From Gordonia zhaorongruii (lineage in GTDB: Bacteria; Actinomycetota; Actinomycetes; Mycobacteriales; Mycobacteriaceae), in NCBI RefSeq assembly GCF_007559005.1, contig NZ_CP041763.1, positions 3,132,463 through 3,196,462 of the forward strand: a DNA stretch of 64,000 nt. Reading direction: 5' to 3'. The position numbers and the translations under genes were made by a program. This document shows, one piece after another, positions 41,833 through 52,124 of the stretch. Positions within the stretch are counted from its first letter, which is position 1, and each line of letters starts with the position of its first letter. The notes beneath the pieces were generated by a model. That model was not told the DNA's origin. It saw only the letters and a list, made by a program, of their open reading frames with translations, and ran no database searches.

Positions 41833-42480
41833 GTGCTCGAGATGGCGATCCTCGGACTCCTCCTCGAGTCCCCGATGCACGGTTACGAACTGCGCAAGCG
41901 GCTCACCGGACTGTTGGGCGCGTTCCGTGCCTTCTCGTACGGGTCGCTGTACCCGACATTGCGGCGGATGCGGGCCGACGGCCTGATCGCCGAGGACGAG
42001 ACCGATACGCCGCACGGCTCCAAGGTCCGGCGCGGCCGCCGCGTGTACCGGCTCACCCGGGCGGGCGAAGTCCGGTTCAGCGAACTGGTCGCCGACACCG
42101 GACCGCAGAACTACACGGACGACGGGTTCGGTGTGCATCTCGCATTCTTCAGCCGCACGCCGGCCGTCGCGCGGATGCGGATCCTGGAAGGCCGTCGCCG
42201 TCAGGTGGAGGAACGCCGGGAGAGCATCCGCGAGATGCTCGGCCGTTCGGCTCCGGCCACCGACCGCTACACGCGACAGATGCACGAGTTGAGCCTGGAG
42301 ACCTCCGAGCGCGAGGTCCAGTGGCTCAACAAACTGATCGCCGACGAAGTGTCGGCGGAGTCCACAGAACTCAATGCCGATCCATCGGAAACCGGTGGCG
42401 GCATCGCAGAAGAGAAGAAGTCGGCGGTACAGCAGTCCGCCGTACCGTCACAGAAAGAAGGAGAGCCCGACCATGGGTGA
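41833..42480 (+). CDS. PadR family transcriptional regulator
   Basis: The 215-residue protein has a PadR winged helix at the N-terminus ([55 protein letters not shown]), then a helical dimerisation domain ([15 protein letters not shown]). It starts with GTG at 41833 after AAGGGG. Its end overlaps the ino1 start by 8 nt, so both are co-translated, as in Rv0047c-Rv0046c. The segment at 41771-41787 (ATATCGAT, GATACAT) could be its operator. It is likely to autoregulate and control inositol synthesis. Confidence 0.93.
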   Translation: MLEMAILGLLLESPMHGYELRKRLTGLLGAFRAFSYGSLYPTLRRMRADGLIAEDETDTPHGSKVRRGRRVYRLTRAGEVRFSELVADTGPQNYTDDGFGVHLAFFSRTPAVARMRILEGRRRQVEERRESIREMLGRSAPATDRYTRQMHELSLETSEREVQWLNKLIADEVSAESTELNADPSETGGGIAEEKKSAVQQSAVPSQKEGEPDHG

Positions 42481-43570
42481 AACCAACAAAGTGCGCGTGG
42501 CCATCGTCGGCGTGGGTAACTGCGCCTCATCCTTGGTGCAGGGCGTCGAGTACTACAAGGACGCAGACGAGAACGCCGTCGTTCCCGGCCTGATGCACGT
42601 CAAGTTCGGTGGCTACCACATCCGCGACGTCGAGTTCGCCGCTGCGTTCGACGTCGACGCCAAGAAGGTCGGCTTCGACCTCGCCGAGGCGATCAACAAC
42701 AGCGAGAACAACACCATCAAGATCGCTGACGTCCCGCCGCTGAACGTCCCCGTCCAGCGCGGTCAGACCCTCGACGGTCTCGGCAAGTACTACAAGGAGA
42801 CCATCACCGAGGCCGATGGCGAAGGCGTCGACGTGGTGAAGGCTCTCAAGGACGCTGACGTGGACGTCCTCGTCAGCTACCTCCCGGTCGGCTCGGAGCA
42901 AGCCGACAAGTTCTACGCGCAGTGCGCGATCGACGCGGGTGTGGCCTTCGTCAACGCCCTGCCGGTGTTCATCGCCTCCGACCCCGAGTGGGCCAAGAAG
43001 TTCACCGACGCCGGTGTCCCGATCGTCGGCGACGACATCAAGAGCCAGGTGGGCGCAACCATCACCCACCGCGTGATGGCGAAGCTGTTCGAGGACCGCG
43101 GCGTCGCCCTCGACCGCACGTACCAGTTGAACGTCGGCGGCAACATGGACTTCAAGAACATGCTCGAGCGTGAGCGTCTGGAGTCCAAGAAGGTCAGCAA
43201 GACCCAGGCTGTCACCAGCAACCTGACCGGTTCGCTGTCGGGCAAGGTGCACGACAAGAACGTGCACATCGGCCCGTCGGACTACGTCGCATGGCTCGAC
43301 GACCGCAAGTGGGCGTACGTGCGCCTCGAGGGCCGCGCCTTCGGCGACGTGCCGCTGAACCTCGAGTACAAGCTCGAGGTCTGGGACTCCCCCAACTCGG
43401 CCGGCATCATCATCGACGCGGTGCGCGCCGCCAAGATCGCCAAGGACCGCGGTATCGGCGGCCCGATCCTCCCGGCATCGGCCTACCTGATGAAGAGCCC
43501 GCCCGAGCAGATCGCCGACGACGTCGCGCGTCAGCAGCTCGAAGCCTTCATCATCGGCGGCGACGAGTGA
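42473..43570 (+). CDS. ino1: Inositol-3-phosphate synthase
   Basis: Ino1 converts glucose-6-phosphate to 1L-myo-inositol-3-phosphate with NAD+, feeding phosphatidylinositol, PIM/LAM and mycothiol. The 365-residue protein has [16 protein letters not shown] at 9-24 (NAD site), [40 protein letters not shown] and [12 protein letters not shown], characteristic of the actinobacterial/archaeal short form. The ATG follows AAGGAG inside the end of the PadR gene. A strong terminator follows. It is essential in mycobacteria lacking inositol uptake. Confidence 0.98.
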   Translation: MGETNKVRVAIVGVGNCASSLVQGVEYYKDADENAVVPGLMHVKFGGYHIRDVEFAAAFDVDAKKVGFDLAEAINNSENNTIKIADVPPLNVPVQRGQTLDGLGKYYKETITEADGEGVDVVKALKDADVDVLVSYLPVGSEQADKFYAQCAIDAGVAFVNALPVFIASDPEWAKKFTDAGVPIVGDDIKSQVGATITHRVMAKLFEDRGVALDRTYQLNVGGNMDFKNMLERERLESKKVSKTQAVTSNLTGSLSGKVHDKNVHIGPSDYVAWLDDRKWAYVRLEGRAFGDVPLNLEYKLEVWDSPNSAGIIIDAVRAAKIAKDRGIGGPILPASAYLMKSPPEQIADDVARQQLEAFIIGGDE

Positions 43571-43591
43571 TCCTCAGCTGAGGATGCGAAT

Positions 43592-43624
43592 GTGGCCCGG
43601 ACTCCTTGCTGGAGTCCGGGCCAC
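43592..43624 (+). terminator. ino1 terminator
   Basis: GTGGCCCGGACTCC (43592-43605) pairs perfectly with GGAGTCCGGGCCAC (43611-43624) around TTGCT, followed by GTTCGTTTC. The 14-bp stem begins 21 nt after the ino1 stop and may also stop the convergent membrane-protein transcript. Confidence 0.93.
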
Positions 43625-43651
43625 GTTCGTTTCGGTCGAAGGAAGTGCAGA

Positions 43652-44056
43652 TCAGCCGATGCCGGCAGCGCTGAGGAGGACTGTCACCACGGTGACGACC
43701 GCGACCACCCCGTGCGCGCCGACCACGGCTACCGGGAACCCCTTCTCGGGAGCATCCTCGGTACCTGCCGCGCCCTGGTACGCCGGGATCCAGCGCGCGA
43801 GCATCGCGAATCCGGCGAGGGCGATCACGACGAGCAAGGCGAACGCGATCCAGGCGAGAACCGCAGCGTCGACGGCCACGTAGACGATCCACAGCACGAG
43901 ACCCGCCGCAGCGAGCAGGAAGTGCGCGAACACGATGGGCGCGGGCAATCTGCTGGTGGTACCCGCCTTCGCACCTCCCCCGGCGATCCATTTGCCGAGC
44001 AGGACGAACCCGCCGAGGGCGGTGATGATCCAGCAGACGAGTGCGACGATGGCCAT
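43652..44056 (-). CDS. Four-helix membrane protein, unknown
   Basis: The 134-residue protein has four hydrophobic segments (VALVCWIITALGGFVLLGKW; IVFAHFLLAAAGLVLWIVYV; LAWIAFALLVVIALAGFAML; VAVVGAHGVVAVVTVVTVLL) with short loops and a conserved-looking His in the second helix (VFAHFLL) and fourth (VGAHGV). The His pattern is reminiscent of small heme- or quinone-associated membrane proteins, but I do not recognise a named family. The ATG follows AAGGAG. It lies downstream of folE and the DUF2231 gene on the same strand. Confidence 0.7.
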   Translation of the reverse strand: MAIVALVCWIITALGGFVLLGKWIAGGGAKAGTTSRLPAPIVFAHFLLAAAGLVLWIVYVAVDAAVLAWIAFALLVVIALAGFAMLARWIPAYQGAAGTEDAPEKGFPVAVVGAHGVVAVVTVVTVLLSAAGIG

Positions 44057-44087
44057 GATGTTGTCTCCTTGTATATAAGGGCTGGTT

Positions 44088-44115
44088 GTACGGACGGGCT
44101 GGTACGGACGGGCTG
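44088..44115 (+). repeat. Tandem 14-bp direct repeat
   Basis: GTACGGACGGGCTG is present at 44088-44101 and 44102-44115, followed by GGCTGG motifs. It lies in the leader of the four-helix membrane-protein gene (minus strand) and probably arose by slippage. Confidence 0.85.
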
Positions 44116-44199
44116 GGCTGGGTAGAGCTGGGGCCGGGTTGCGGGCCCCTTGATGCGCGCCGCCTCGATGCCGAGGGCTACCGAGGCGAACGGGTTCCG

Positions 44200-44715
44200 T
44201 CAGTCGCGACGTTCGAAGCCCTCAGCCTGAGTGGCTTCATCGACGACTCGGACGCCGTACCGATATGCGAGCTTGCCGCCGAGGGCGCCGGCGACGGTCA
44301 GCACGATGAGGCTGACCACGGTGAGGCATAGCTGCCCGGCACCGACGGTGCCGTCTGTGCCGGAAGTCGCACGCCACCAGAAGTTTCCGGCGAAGGCGAG
44401 CGTGACCACCAGCATCAACGACATGTGGATCAGTGCCGTGCGCTGAGCAGCGGTGCCGACCGGGATCGACAGCAGGTCGAGGAACCCGACCGTGGCCGCC
44501 GCCAAGGCTCCGAGAACACCGACTGCGATCAGCCACAGGGCACCGCGACTCAGGAACGCCGGGTCGTCGACGATGCACGAGCCGACGTCGAAGACGAGGG
44601 AGGTGACCCACGCGCCTATCGGCACCGTCACCAGCATCGGATGGAACGGGTGTCCGTACGGCCCGGTGAGCATCGCGCTGACCGGCTGCTTCGCCTGGCT
44701 CATATCGGTTGGCAT
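44200..44715 (-). CDS. DUF2231 membrane protein
   Basis: The 171-residue protein carries the DUF2231 opening GPYGHPFHPMLVTVPIGAWV, then DVGSCIVDDPAFLSRGALWL and TALIHMSLMLVVTLAFAGNF, with four membrane segments. Paired His residues (GHPFHP; IHM) could bind heme or metal, as proposed for related bacterial membrane proteins. The ATG at 44715 follows GAGGAG. It is 42 nt downstream of folE, so the two are probably one operon under the divergent cysteine-rich regulator. Function is not established. Confidence 0.88.
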   Translation of the reverse strand: MPTDMSQAKQPVSAMLTGPYGHPFHPMLVTVPIGAWVTSLVFDVGSCIVDDPAFLSRGALWLIAVGVLGALAAATVGFLDLLSIPVGTAAQRTALIHMSLMLVVTLAFAGNFWWRATSGTDGTVGAGQLCLTVVSLIVLTVAGALGGKLAYRYGVRVVDEATQAEGFERRD

Positions 44716-44757
44716 GGTGACTCCTCGGTGAACGGGAACGGGTGAGGGATCCGGCGA

Positions 44758-45381
44758 TCAGCCGGGCCGATTGCGGTTGCGCGTCAGCTCGAGGAACTCC
44801 CCTCTCGCTGGGCCGCTCTCGCGGAGCAACCCACGCAGCGCGGAGGTGGTGGTCCAGGTTCCCGGAGCACGTACACCGCGGATCGACATGCACATGTGCT
44901 CCGCCTCGATGAGCACGCCGACACCGCGCGGACGCAGGCTCTCCTCCAGCCAGTCGGCGACCTGCATCGTCAGGCGCTCCTGAACCTGAAGATCGCGTGC
45001 GAACAGTTCGACGACGCGGGCGAGTTTGGACAATCCGAGAATCCGTTTCCCCGGCAGATAGCCGACGTGCGCCACACCGCGGAACGGCAGCAGGTGATGC
45101 TCGCACAGCGAGGAGAAGTGAATGTCCCGGACCAGGACCAGCTCGTCGTAGCCGGATTCGTTGGGAAAGGTCGTCAGGTCGAACTCACGCGGCGTGAGCA
45201 TCTCCTCGAAGGCCCCCGCCACGCGGCGCGGCGTCTCACTCAGGTGCGTCTGGCTCGGATCACGGCCGAGCGCCCCCAACAGCAGGTGAATCGCCTGTTC
45301 CGCCGCGTCGATGTCGATACTCGGCCGTTGCACGTCCGCGCGAGCATCCCTCGCGGGCGACGGCGCCGTCGTCGTGGTCAT
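44758..45381 (-). CDS. folE: GTP cyclohydrolase I
   Basis: It converts GTP to 7,8-dihydroneopterin triphosphate, the first step of folate/pterin synthesis. The 207-residue protein has the zinc ligands Cys93, His96 (LCEHHLLPF) and Cys164 (EHMCMSIRGV), HVGYLPGKRILGLSKLARVV, and the C-terminal LELTRN. I use the ATG at 45381. It is not next to other fol genes but is grouped with DUF2231 membrane genes and a divergent regulator, so it may be a second, conditionally expressed copy rather than the main folate gene. The promoter region carries a large imperfect inverted repeat. Confidence 0.94.
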   Translation of the reverse strand: MTTTTAPSPARDARADVQRPSIDIDAAEQAIHLLLGALGRDPSQTHLSETPRRVAGAFEEMLTPREFDLTTFPNESGYDELVLVRDIHFSSLCEHHLLPFRGVAHVGYLPGKRILGLSKLARVVELFARDLQVQERLTMQVADWLEESLRPRGVGVLIEAEHMCMSIRGVRAPGTWTTTSALRGLLRESGPARGEFLELTRNRNRPG

Positions 45382-45395
45382 TCGTACGACCCTTC

Positions 45396-45455
45396 TAAAA
45401 CTAATGCCTATGGTCATTGATTATAGAGACAATTAGACCACACCGATAGGTTTTA
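45396..45455. promoter_or_regulatory. Divergent operator between folE and the Cys-rich regulator
   Basis: The left arm at 45396-45415 starts TAAAAC and ends TGGTC. The right arm at 45436-45455 reads GACCACACCGATAGGTTTTA. After reversal the arms match at 14 of 20 positions, including TAAAAC and TGGTC. The stretch is A/T-rich and fills the whole gap, so bound regulator would cover both promoters. Confidence 0.7.
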
Positions 45456-45457
45456 CA

Positions 45458-46159
45458 ATGAGAGGTATGAACGCACTCTCCGATCCGGAGCCCCAGCGCA
45501 GCATCGATGTGGCGGCGGTATCCGCCCTCGATGAGCCCAACCGCAGGCGGCTCTACGACTACGTGTCCGGCCGGGGCGGCCCCGCCACGCGTGACGAGGC
45601 GAGCGATGCGCTCCAGATCCCCCGTCAGACCGCGGCGTTCCACTTGGACAAGCTCGCCGACGTCGGGCTGCTCGACGTCGAGTTCGAACGAAGAACCGGA
45701 CGGTCCGGACCCGGTGCCGGCCGCCCGGCGAAGCTGTATCGACGTGCCGAACGCGACATCCGGGTGAACCTGCCCGAACGCTCCTACGAGCTCGCCGGCC
45801 AGCTGCTCGCACAAGCTGTCGACGAGGCCGAATCGAGCGGAGAGTCGCCCCGTACCGTACTCGCCCGCCTCGCTTCACAACTCGGCCACGACATCGGCCA
45901 CCAGACAGGAGGTTCCGACCGACAACTCCTCGAGACACTCGAACGATGCGGTTACGAGCCGCGCGTCGAGGCGGACGACATCGCGCTCGTCAACTGCCCG
46001 TTCCACAAGCTCGCCCGCACCCACAGACAACTGGTGTGCGGTATGAATCTCCACCTCGTGGACGGTCTCGTCACCGCGGCCGAGTGCCCGCAGCGGCACG
46101 CGCGTCTCGACCCCCGCGATGGCTACTGCTGCGTGCGGATCGGTACCACCACTGACTGA
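45458..46159 (+). CDS. Winged-helix regulator with cysteine-rich C-terminus (SufR-like)
   Basis: The 233-residue protein has an N-terminal winged helix (VSALDEPNRRRLYDYVSGRG; ASDALQIPRQTAAFHLDKLA; GRPAKLYRRAERDIRV). The C-terminal domain has Cys180, Cys194, Cys210 and Cys224/225 in NCPFHKLARTHRQLVCGMNL and AECPQRHARLDPRDGYCCVR. The spacing of 13, 15 and 13 residues is close to that of SufR-type regulators that hold an Fe-S cluster. It is therefore probably a redox or iron sensor. It diverges from folE/DUF2231 across a 60-bp imperfect inverted repeat, the likely target. Cluster binding is inferred, not seen. Confidence 0.83.
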   Translation: MRGMNALSDPEPQRSIDVAAVSALDEPNRRRLYDYVSGRGGPATRDEASDALQIPRQTAAFHLDKLADVGLLDVEFERRTGRSGPGAGRPAKLYRRAERDIRVNLPERSYELAGQLLAQAVDEAESSGESPRTVLARLASQLGHDIGHQTGGSDRQLLETLERCGYEPRVEADDIALVNCPFHKLARTHRQLVCGMNLHLVDGLVTAAECPQRHARLDPRDGYCCVRIGTTTD

Positions 46160-46200
46160 CTCCGCCGCACGGAGCAACGCAGCGGTCGACGCAGATGCAA

Positions 46201-46258
46201 GAAGCGCACCGCCGGAGGCGATGCGCTTCTCACGGTGAGTCGGCGATCGTCCGACTCA
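46201..46258. terminator. Two tandem hairpins between argG and the regulator
   Basis: GAAGCGCA (46201-46208)/TGCGCTTC (46222-46229) continues inward with CGCC/GGCG. TGAGTCGG (46236-46243)/CCGACTCA (46251-46258) forms a second hairpin. They sit between convergent genes and probably stop transcripts from both sides. Confidence 0.8.
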
Positions 46259-46273
46259 GATGGACATCCGAAT

Positions 46274-47698
<1,425 letters not shown>

Positions 47699-47835
47699 TT
47701 AAACAAGGGTTCGGCGCCGGGACGAATCCCGGTCGGTTTGGTCGGGCGCGGATTCCCGCAGATCGTCGGAGCCGTCCGACATACGGCCGGCCCGCGGTCG
47801 GCCCCGGCAGTACGAGCTTCGGCGACGTGACGGTG

Positions 47836-47881
47836 GGTTTCGCCTCGCGTCCTCGGCGTGCGCATCGGTCGCGGCTCAACC
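47836..47881 (+). repeat. Dispersed 46-bp repeat, copy B
   Basis: It matches 33060-33105 at 42 of 46 positions in the same orientation. Here it is intergenic between argG and the quinone oxidoreductase gene, about 30 bp before the latter's ATG, and is not followed by tandem units. Confidence 0.85.
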
Positions 47882-47911
47882 GATCGAGGACGCTCACTAC
47901 GCTGACGGGTC

Positions 47912-48850
47912 ATGACAGCTCAGCAGTGGCAGGCATCATCTTCCGGGCTCGACGGATTCGTGCTCGTCGAGCACCAGCCCTCCGCTCCCGGGCCAGGACA
48001 GGTGCGCGTCGACGTCCATGCGGCCGGGGTGAACCCCGCGGACCTGAAGCACGTGCGCCGGACCGACCCGGCCGACTTCCCCGTGCCCGTCGGGTACGAG
48101 ATCGCCGGGGTGGTGACGGCGGTCGGGCCCGGGGCGGTCGGCGGGTCCGGCGAGCTGTCGGTCGGCGATCGGGTGGCCGCCTTCCGCGTCCACGGCGGGT
48201 ACGCGTCAGAGCTGACTCTCCCTGCGGAGAAGGCATTCGTGCTGCCGGACACCGTCGACCACATCACCGCAGCCGGTCTGTTGCTGGCCGGGACCACCGC
48301 CGCGGACATGCTGCACCGCAGCGGCGCGACGAGCGGCGACACGATCGTCGTCCACGGTGCTTCCGGCGCGGTCGGGGCCACCCTGCTGCAACTCGCCGCA
48401 CACGCGGGCGTCCGGGTGATCGGCACCGCGAACCCGCGGCGTCTGGATGCCGTTCGCCGTCTCGACGCGGATGCGGTGCCCTACGGCTCCGGCCTGCTGG
48501 ATCGACTGCGCACGGCGGCACACGGCGAGATCACGGCGGCACTCGATCTGACCGGTACCGATGAGGCGATACACGCGTCACTGCAGCTCGTGGCCGATCA
48601 ATCCCGGATCATCACCGCCGCAGCGAAGGCCGCCGCGGACGAGCACGGGATCGTCGCCGTCGCAGGTCTGGACCCGCGGAGCACCGCGTATCGGGATGCC
48701 ATGCGCCCCATACTGATCGACCTCGTCGCGACCGGCGAACTTGAGGTTCCGATCGCGCGGACGTTCCCGCTGGCAGACGCCGTCGACGCACTTCGTCTAG
48801 TCGCGAGCGGGCGCGCCGGAGGCAAGGTCGTGCTCACCGTTCCGCGATGA
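47912..48850 (+). CDS. NADP-dependent quinone oxidoreductase (zinc-less MDR family)
   Basis: The 312-residue protein is a medium-chain dehydrogenase/reductase of the quinone-reductase group: GVNPADLKHVRR, VGYEIAGVVTAVGPGAVGGS, the nucleotide-binding HGASGAVGATLLQLAAHAGV, and the C-terminal ADAVDALRLVASGRAGGKVV. No zinc ligands are present, as expected for the QOR group. It reduces quinones or enones with NAD(P)H. The ATG at 47912 lies just after a dispersed repeat. It is a single gene, convergent with the DAG-kinase operon. Confidence 0.92.
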   Translation: MTAQQWQASSSGLDGFVLVEHQPSAPGPGQVRVDVHAAGVNPADLKHVRRTDPADFPVPVGYEIAGVVTAVGPGAVGGSGELSVGDRVAAFRVHGGYASELTLPAEKAFVLPDTVDHITAAGLLLAGTTAADMLHRSGATSGDTIVVHGASGAVGATLLQLAAHAGVRVIGTANPRRLDAVRRLDADAVPYGSGLLDRLRTAAHGEITAALDLTGTDEAIHASLQLVADQSRIITAAAKAAADEHGIVAVAGLDPRSTAYRDAMRPILIDLVATGELEVPIARTFPLADAVDALRLVASGRAGGKVVLTVPR

Positions 48851-48856
48851 CCGACG

Positions 48857-48933
48857 CTCGCATCACCAACCGGTTTCTCACTGCTCTCGGCCGTCGGATC
48901 GAGACGGCGCCGCATACGTGTCGGTGATGCGAG
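48857..48933. terminator. Inverted repeat between convergent genes
   Basis: CTCGCATCACC (48857-48867) and GGTGATGCGAG (48923-48933) are perfect 11-bp reverse complements enclosing 55 bp. They lie in the 103-bp gap between the convergent oxidoreductase and DAG-kinase genes. A structured bidirectional terminator is the simplest reading. Confidence 0.55.
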
Positions 48934-48953
48934 GACCGTTCAACAGGGACTCG

Positions 48954-49868
48954 TCAGGGCACGAGAATCGGCAGCGCGGCAGGCACGATGGTGACGGTCA
49001 CCGGCGGTTCGCACAGGTAATCGCCGTCGGCGTGAACCGGCACGGAGCGGTCGAACGACAACTCGACCGTCCGGTTCGCGGTCAGCATGTCCACCTCGGG
49101 TCGGCCGACGTGCGATCCGGTCTTCGCCTGCTTCATCAGGCTCGCCAACCGGTACTTGGAGCGGTCGCCGTGCAGCAGCATGATCTGCATCTCGCCGCCC
49201 TCCACGGACGCGGACGGGACCATCCGCAGGCCGTGTCCGTAATCGCCCGAGTTGGCGATCACCAGCATGTGCGCACGCGCCGACCGCCGTTCGCCGTCGA
49301 CGGTGACCGTCGCCGTGACGGGCTTCCACCGCACCGCCGCCAGCAGCGGCGCGACGCGGTAGGCGATCGGCCCCATCCAGCGGAGACGGTTGATCAGCTC
49401 CGTCGCGACCGAGTCGAGGCCGGCGTACACATTGCCGACGGCGATCGACGTGCCGCCGTCGGGGCGGGTCACCTGGAAGACGTCGATGGACCGAGTCGAT
49501 CCCCCGGCGATCGAGGCCGCGATTCCAGCCGGATCGTGGGGCAGCCCCATGTGCCTGGTGAGGTCGTTGCCACGGCCGGCGGCCGCAATGCCCAGGCGCG
49601 CACCCGGGACCGTCATCACACCTTCGGCGACATCGCGCACATGACCGTCGCCACCGACCGCTACCGTCAGCGCACCGGTGCGCGCGGATTCGGCGCCGAC
49701 CTGCGTCGCGTGCTCGGACGACTGCGATTCGACGACCGTCACCTCGGTGACCCCGAGTCGGGAGAGTTCCTCGGCAACGGCCGGCCACTGCCGTTTCGCG
49801 GCGCCACCGCCCGAGACCGGGTTCACGACGGCGGTCACCGTGGGCCGTTCTCCGTTGCGTTCGCTCAC
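48954..49868 (-). CDS. Diacylglycerol/lipid kinase family protein
   Basis: The 304-residue protein has the DAGK catalytic fold: VVNPVSGGGAAKRQWPAVAE at 14-33, VAVGGDGHVRDVAEGVM at ~69-85 (GGDGH replaces the commoner GGDGT), LGIAAAGRGNDLTRHMGLP and IDVFQVT. It phosphorylates diacylglycerol or a related lipid. Its GTG overlaps the stop of the flavoprotein gene (GTGA), so the two are coupled, as Rv2251-Rv2252; Rv2252 has been implicated in phosphatidylinositol mannoside synthesis. Confidence 0.93.
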   Translation of the reverse strand: MSERNGERPTVTAVVNPVSGGGAAKRQWPAVAEELSRLGVTEVTVVESQSSEHATQVGAESARTGALTVAVGGDGHVRDVAEGVMTVPGARLGIAAAGRGNDLTRHMGLPHDPAGIAASIAGGSTRSIDVFQVTRPDGGTSIAVGNVYAGLDSVATELINRLRWMGPIAYRVAPLLAAVRWKPVTATVTVDGERRSARAHMLVIANSGDYGHGLRMVPSASVEGGEMQIMLLHGDRSKYRLASLMKQAKTGSHVGRPEVDMLTANRTVELSFDRSVPVHADGDYLCEPPVTVTIVPAALPILVP

Positions 49869-51466
49869 GGCAGCAGAATGCCCGGATTGAGGACGCCGTT
49901 CGGGTCCAGGGCTCCCTTGACCGCGCGCAGCGCCCTCACCTGCACGTCGCCGATCTCCTCGAGATAGGTCGACTGGTGGTCGGTGCCCACGGCGTGGTGA
50001 TGGGTGATCGACGCGCCGGCGTCACGGATGGCCGCGTTGGCCGCCGATTTCGCCTTCGACCACTGCTCCTGCGGATTCTCGAGCGCGTTCGAGATGACGG
50101 TGAAGTACAACGACGCGCCGGTCGGGTACACGTGCGAGATATGGCACATGACGACGGCCGGAGTGCCCTGCTCGCCGAGTGCGCCGGTGACCGCTGCCGT
50201 GACGTCCGCCTTGAGCTGCTCGAGGTTCGACCAGAAGGTCACGGTCTCGAGCGTCTCGACCAGCGCACCGGCGTCGAGCAGCGGATCGCGCATGTAGGGG
50301 CCGCGGAAGCGGCCTTCACGCCAGTGCTCGCCGGGTTCGGTGCCGAGTGGCGTGCCACCGAGATCCGTGAGGCGGGCGGTGACGTACGTGTCGCGGCACT
50401 CGACATCGGCGTCGTCTCCCTCGAAGCCCACGACCATCAGGCAGCCGCCGGTCGGAGCGGAGTCCGAGGTACTCCCCGCCGCCGACGGGTTCGCCAAGTT
50501 GAGTCCGGTCTCTGCCTCGTCCGACAGACGCAGGACCGTCGGCTTCACAGCCGACTGGGCGAGCGCCCGCATGGCGGCCGCCCCGGAAGTGAAGTCGGGG
50601 AAGTGCCAGCCGTAGAAGCGCCGGGCCGTGGGCACCGGGTGCACGTGCACACGGACCGTCGTGACGACACCGAACGTGCCCTCACTGCCGAGTACCAACT
50701 GCCGAAGGTCCGGCCCCGCAGCCGATTTGGGGGCGGTGCCGATCTCTGCGACTCCGCCCGGAGTGGCCAGGGTCAGTCCGACGACCATGTCGTCGAAACG
50801 CCCGTAACCGATGGACGACTGTCCCGCCGACCTGGTCACGGCACAGCCGCCGATCGTCGCACCTTCGTACGACTGCGGAAAGTGCCCGAGTTCGAAGCCT
50901 CGCTCGGCGAGGTACCGCTCGGCGTCGGGCAGGCGGGTGCCTGCGGCGAACGTGGCGATCTGCGAGACCTCGTCGAGATCTACCAGCCCGGTCATCTGCC
51001 GCAGGTCGAGGCTGATCACCGGCCGTGACCGATCGGGGACCAGCCCACCGGTCACCGTGGTGCCACCGGCGAAGGGGCTCAGGGCGATGCCGCGCTCGTC
51101 GCACACGGCGAGTACCGCTGCGACCTCTACCGCGGTGTTCGCCACGACGACGGCGTCGGGAGCATCGCTGCCGTCACCGTCGCGGAACTTGAGGAGGTCC
51201 GGCGTGGAGTATCCGCGGAGCCGGGCGCTGCGCACGGAGTCGTCGGTCTCGACTCGCGCCCCGGTCGTTGCGAGTGCGGCGAGCGCGTCGGCGTCGAGCC
51301 GCGACTCGGGGATCGTCAGTTCGGCCGGGTTCGGTGCCGGCTCATCGATGCCCAGCATGGTCAGTGCCTTCAGTACCGACTCGGACAGCTGCATCTGGTC
51401 GTTCGGGTTCCCCCACCTGCCGGGAGTGAAGTCGACGACGTCGACATCGGTCTCGCGCTGGGTCAT
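49865..51466 (-). CDS. FAD-binding oxidase, alkyl-DHAP-synthase-like
   Basis: The 533-residue protein has a PCMH/VAO-type FAD domain at ~95-275 (VVVANTAVEVAAVLAVCDER; LSPFAGGTTVTGGL; GHFPQSYEGATIGGCAVTRS; GSEGTFGVVT) and a C-terminal substrate domain (HISHVYPTGASLYFTVISNA; HHHAVGTDH; ALDPNGVLNPG). The opening MTQRETDVDVVDFTPGRWGN is typical of alkyldihydroxyacetonephosphate-synthase-like proteins, which make ether lipids in eukaryotes. The ATG at 51466 is used. It is coupled to the DAG kinase and faces TetR-glpD, so a glycerolipid role is likely; actual ether-lipid synthesis is unproven. Confidence 0.92.
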   Translation of the reverse strand: MTQRETDVDVVDFTPGRWGNPNDQMQLSESVLKALTMLGIDEPAPNPAELTIPESRLDADALAALATTGARVETDDSVRSARLRGYSTPDLLKFRDGDGSDAPDAVVVANTAVEVAAVLAVCDERGIALSPFAGGTTVTGGLVPDRSRPVISLDLRQMTGLVDLDEVSQIATFAAGTRLPDAERYLAERGFELGHFPQSYEGATIGGCAVTRSAGQSSIGYGRFDDMVVGLTLATPGGVAEIGTAPKSAAGPDLRQLVLGSEGTFGVVTTVRVHVHPVPTARRFYGWHFPDFTSGAAAMRALAQSAVKPTVLRLSDEAETGLNLANPSAAGSTSDSAPTGGCLMVVGFEGDDADVECRDTYVTARLTDLGGTPLGTEPGEHWREGRFRGPYMRDPLLDAGALVETLETVTFWSNLEQLKADVTAAVTGALGEQGTPAVVMCHISHVYPTGASLYFTVISNALENPQEQWSKAKSAANAAIRDAGASITHHHAVGTDHQSTYLEEIGDVQVRALRAVKGALDPNGVLNPGILLP

Positions 51467-51509
51467 TCTCGGCCTTCCGTCGAAGTATGCTGATACAGTT
51501 GTACATGTG

Positions 51510-52124
51510 ATGTCGCAGCAACTCAACAGTGAATCGCCACCGGCCAAACGCCCGGCGGCCAACGCCATCAGCGAGGACACCATCCTCGACGCTGCAGCGG
51601 CATTGATGTCGGCGATCGGCATCCGCCGGACCACCATGGCCGACGTCGCCCGGAGCGCAGATGTGTCGCGCGCCACACTCTATCGGCATTTTCCGAATGT
51701 GGAGACCCTTGCCGCGCAGGTCACCACCCGTGAGTTCACACGCATCGCAGCGACCGCGCCCGTCACCGACGATCCGGAGACCCGGCAGTCGATGGTCCTG
51801 ACGCTGGTCCACCTGGTCCGCGAAGCACGCCGCCACCCGCTACTGCGGCGCATCATCGAACTCGATCCGGAGTTCCTGACGCCGTACCTGCTGACCCGCA
51901 CCGGCCGGACGTCGCGGAGTCAGCTCGCCGCCCTCGAGGATGTGGTCGGCCGCGGCCAGGCGAACGCCGAGATCCGCGCCGGCGACACCCGTCGCATCGC
52001 GACAACCGTCCTGCAGATGGCGTGGTCGTTCGCACTGACCGGGCCCGTCTTCACCGACCCCGAGAACATCGACGAACTCGACGCAGAACTCTCCGACCTC
52101 CTGGAAAGGTACCTTCGCCCATGA
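51510..52124 (+). CDS. TetR/AcrR family regulator
   Basis: The 204-residue protein has the HTH MADVARSADVSRATLYRHFP at about 43-62 and a helical C-terminal ligand domain. The ATG at 51510 or the GTG at 51507 can start it. Its stop overlaps the glpD start (ATGA), so it is co-translated with glpD and diverges from the flavoprotein/DAG-kinase operon. The short gap contains TACA-GT-TGTA (51495-51504), a weak operator candidate. It corresponds in position to Rv2250c. Confidence 0.92.
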   Translation: MSQQLNSESPPAKRPAANAISEDTILDAAAALMSAIGIRRTTMADVARSADVSRATLYRHFPNVETLAAQVTTREFTRIAATAPVTDDPETRQSMVLTLVHLVREARRHPLLRRIIELDPEFLTPYLLTRTGRTSRSQLAALEDVVGRGQANAEIRAGDTRRIATTVLQMAWSFALTGPVFTDPENIDELDAELSDLLERYLRP

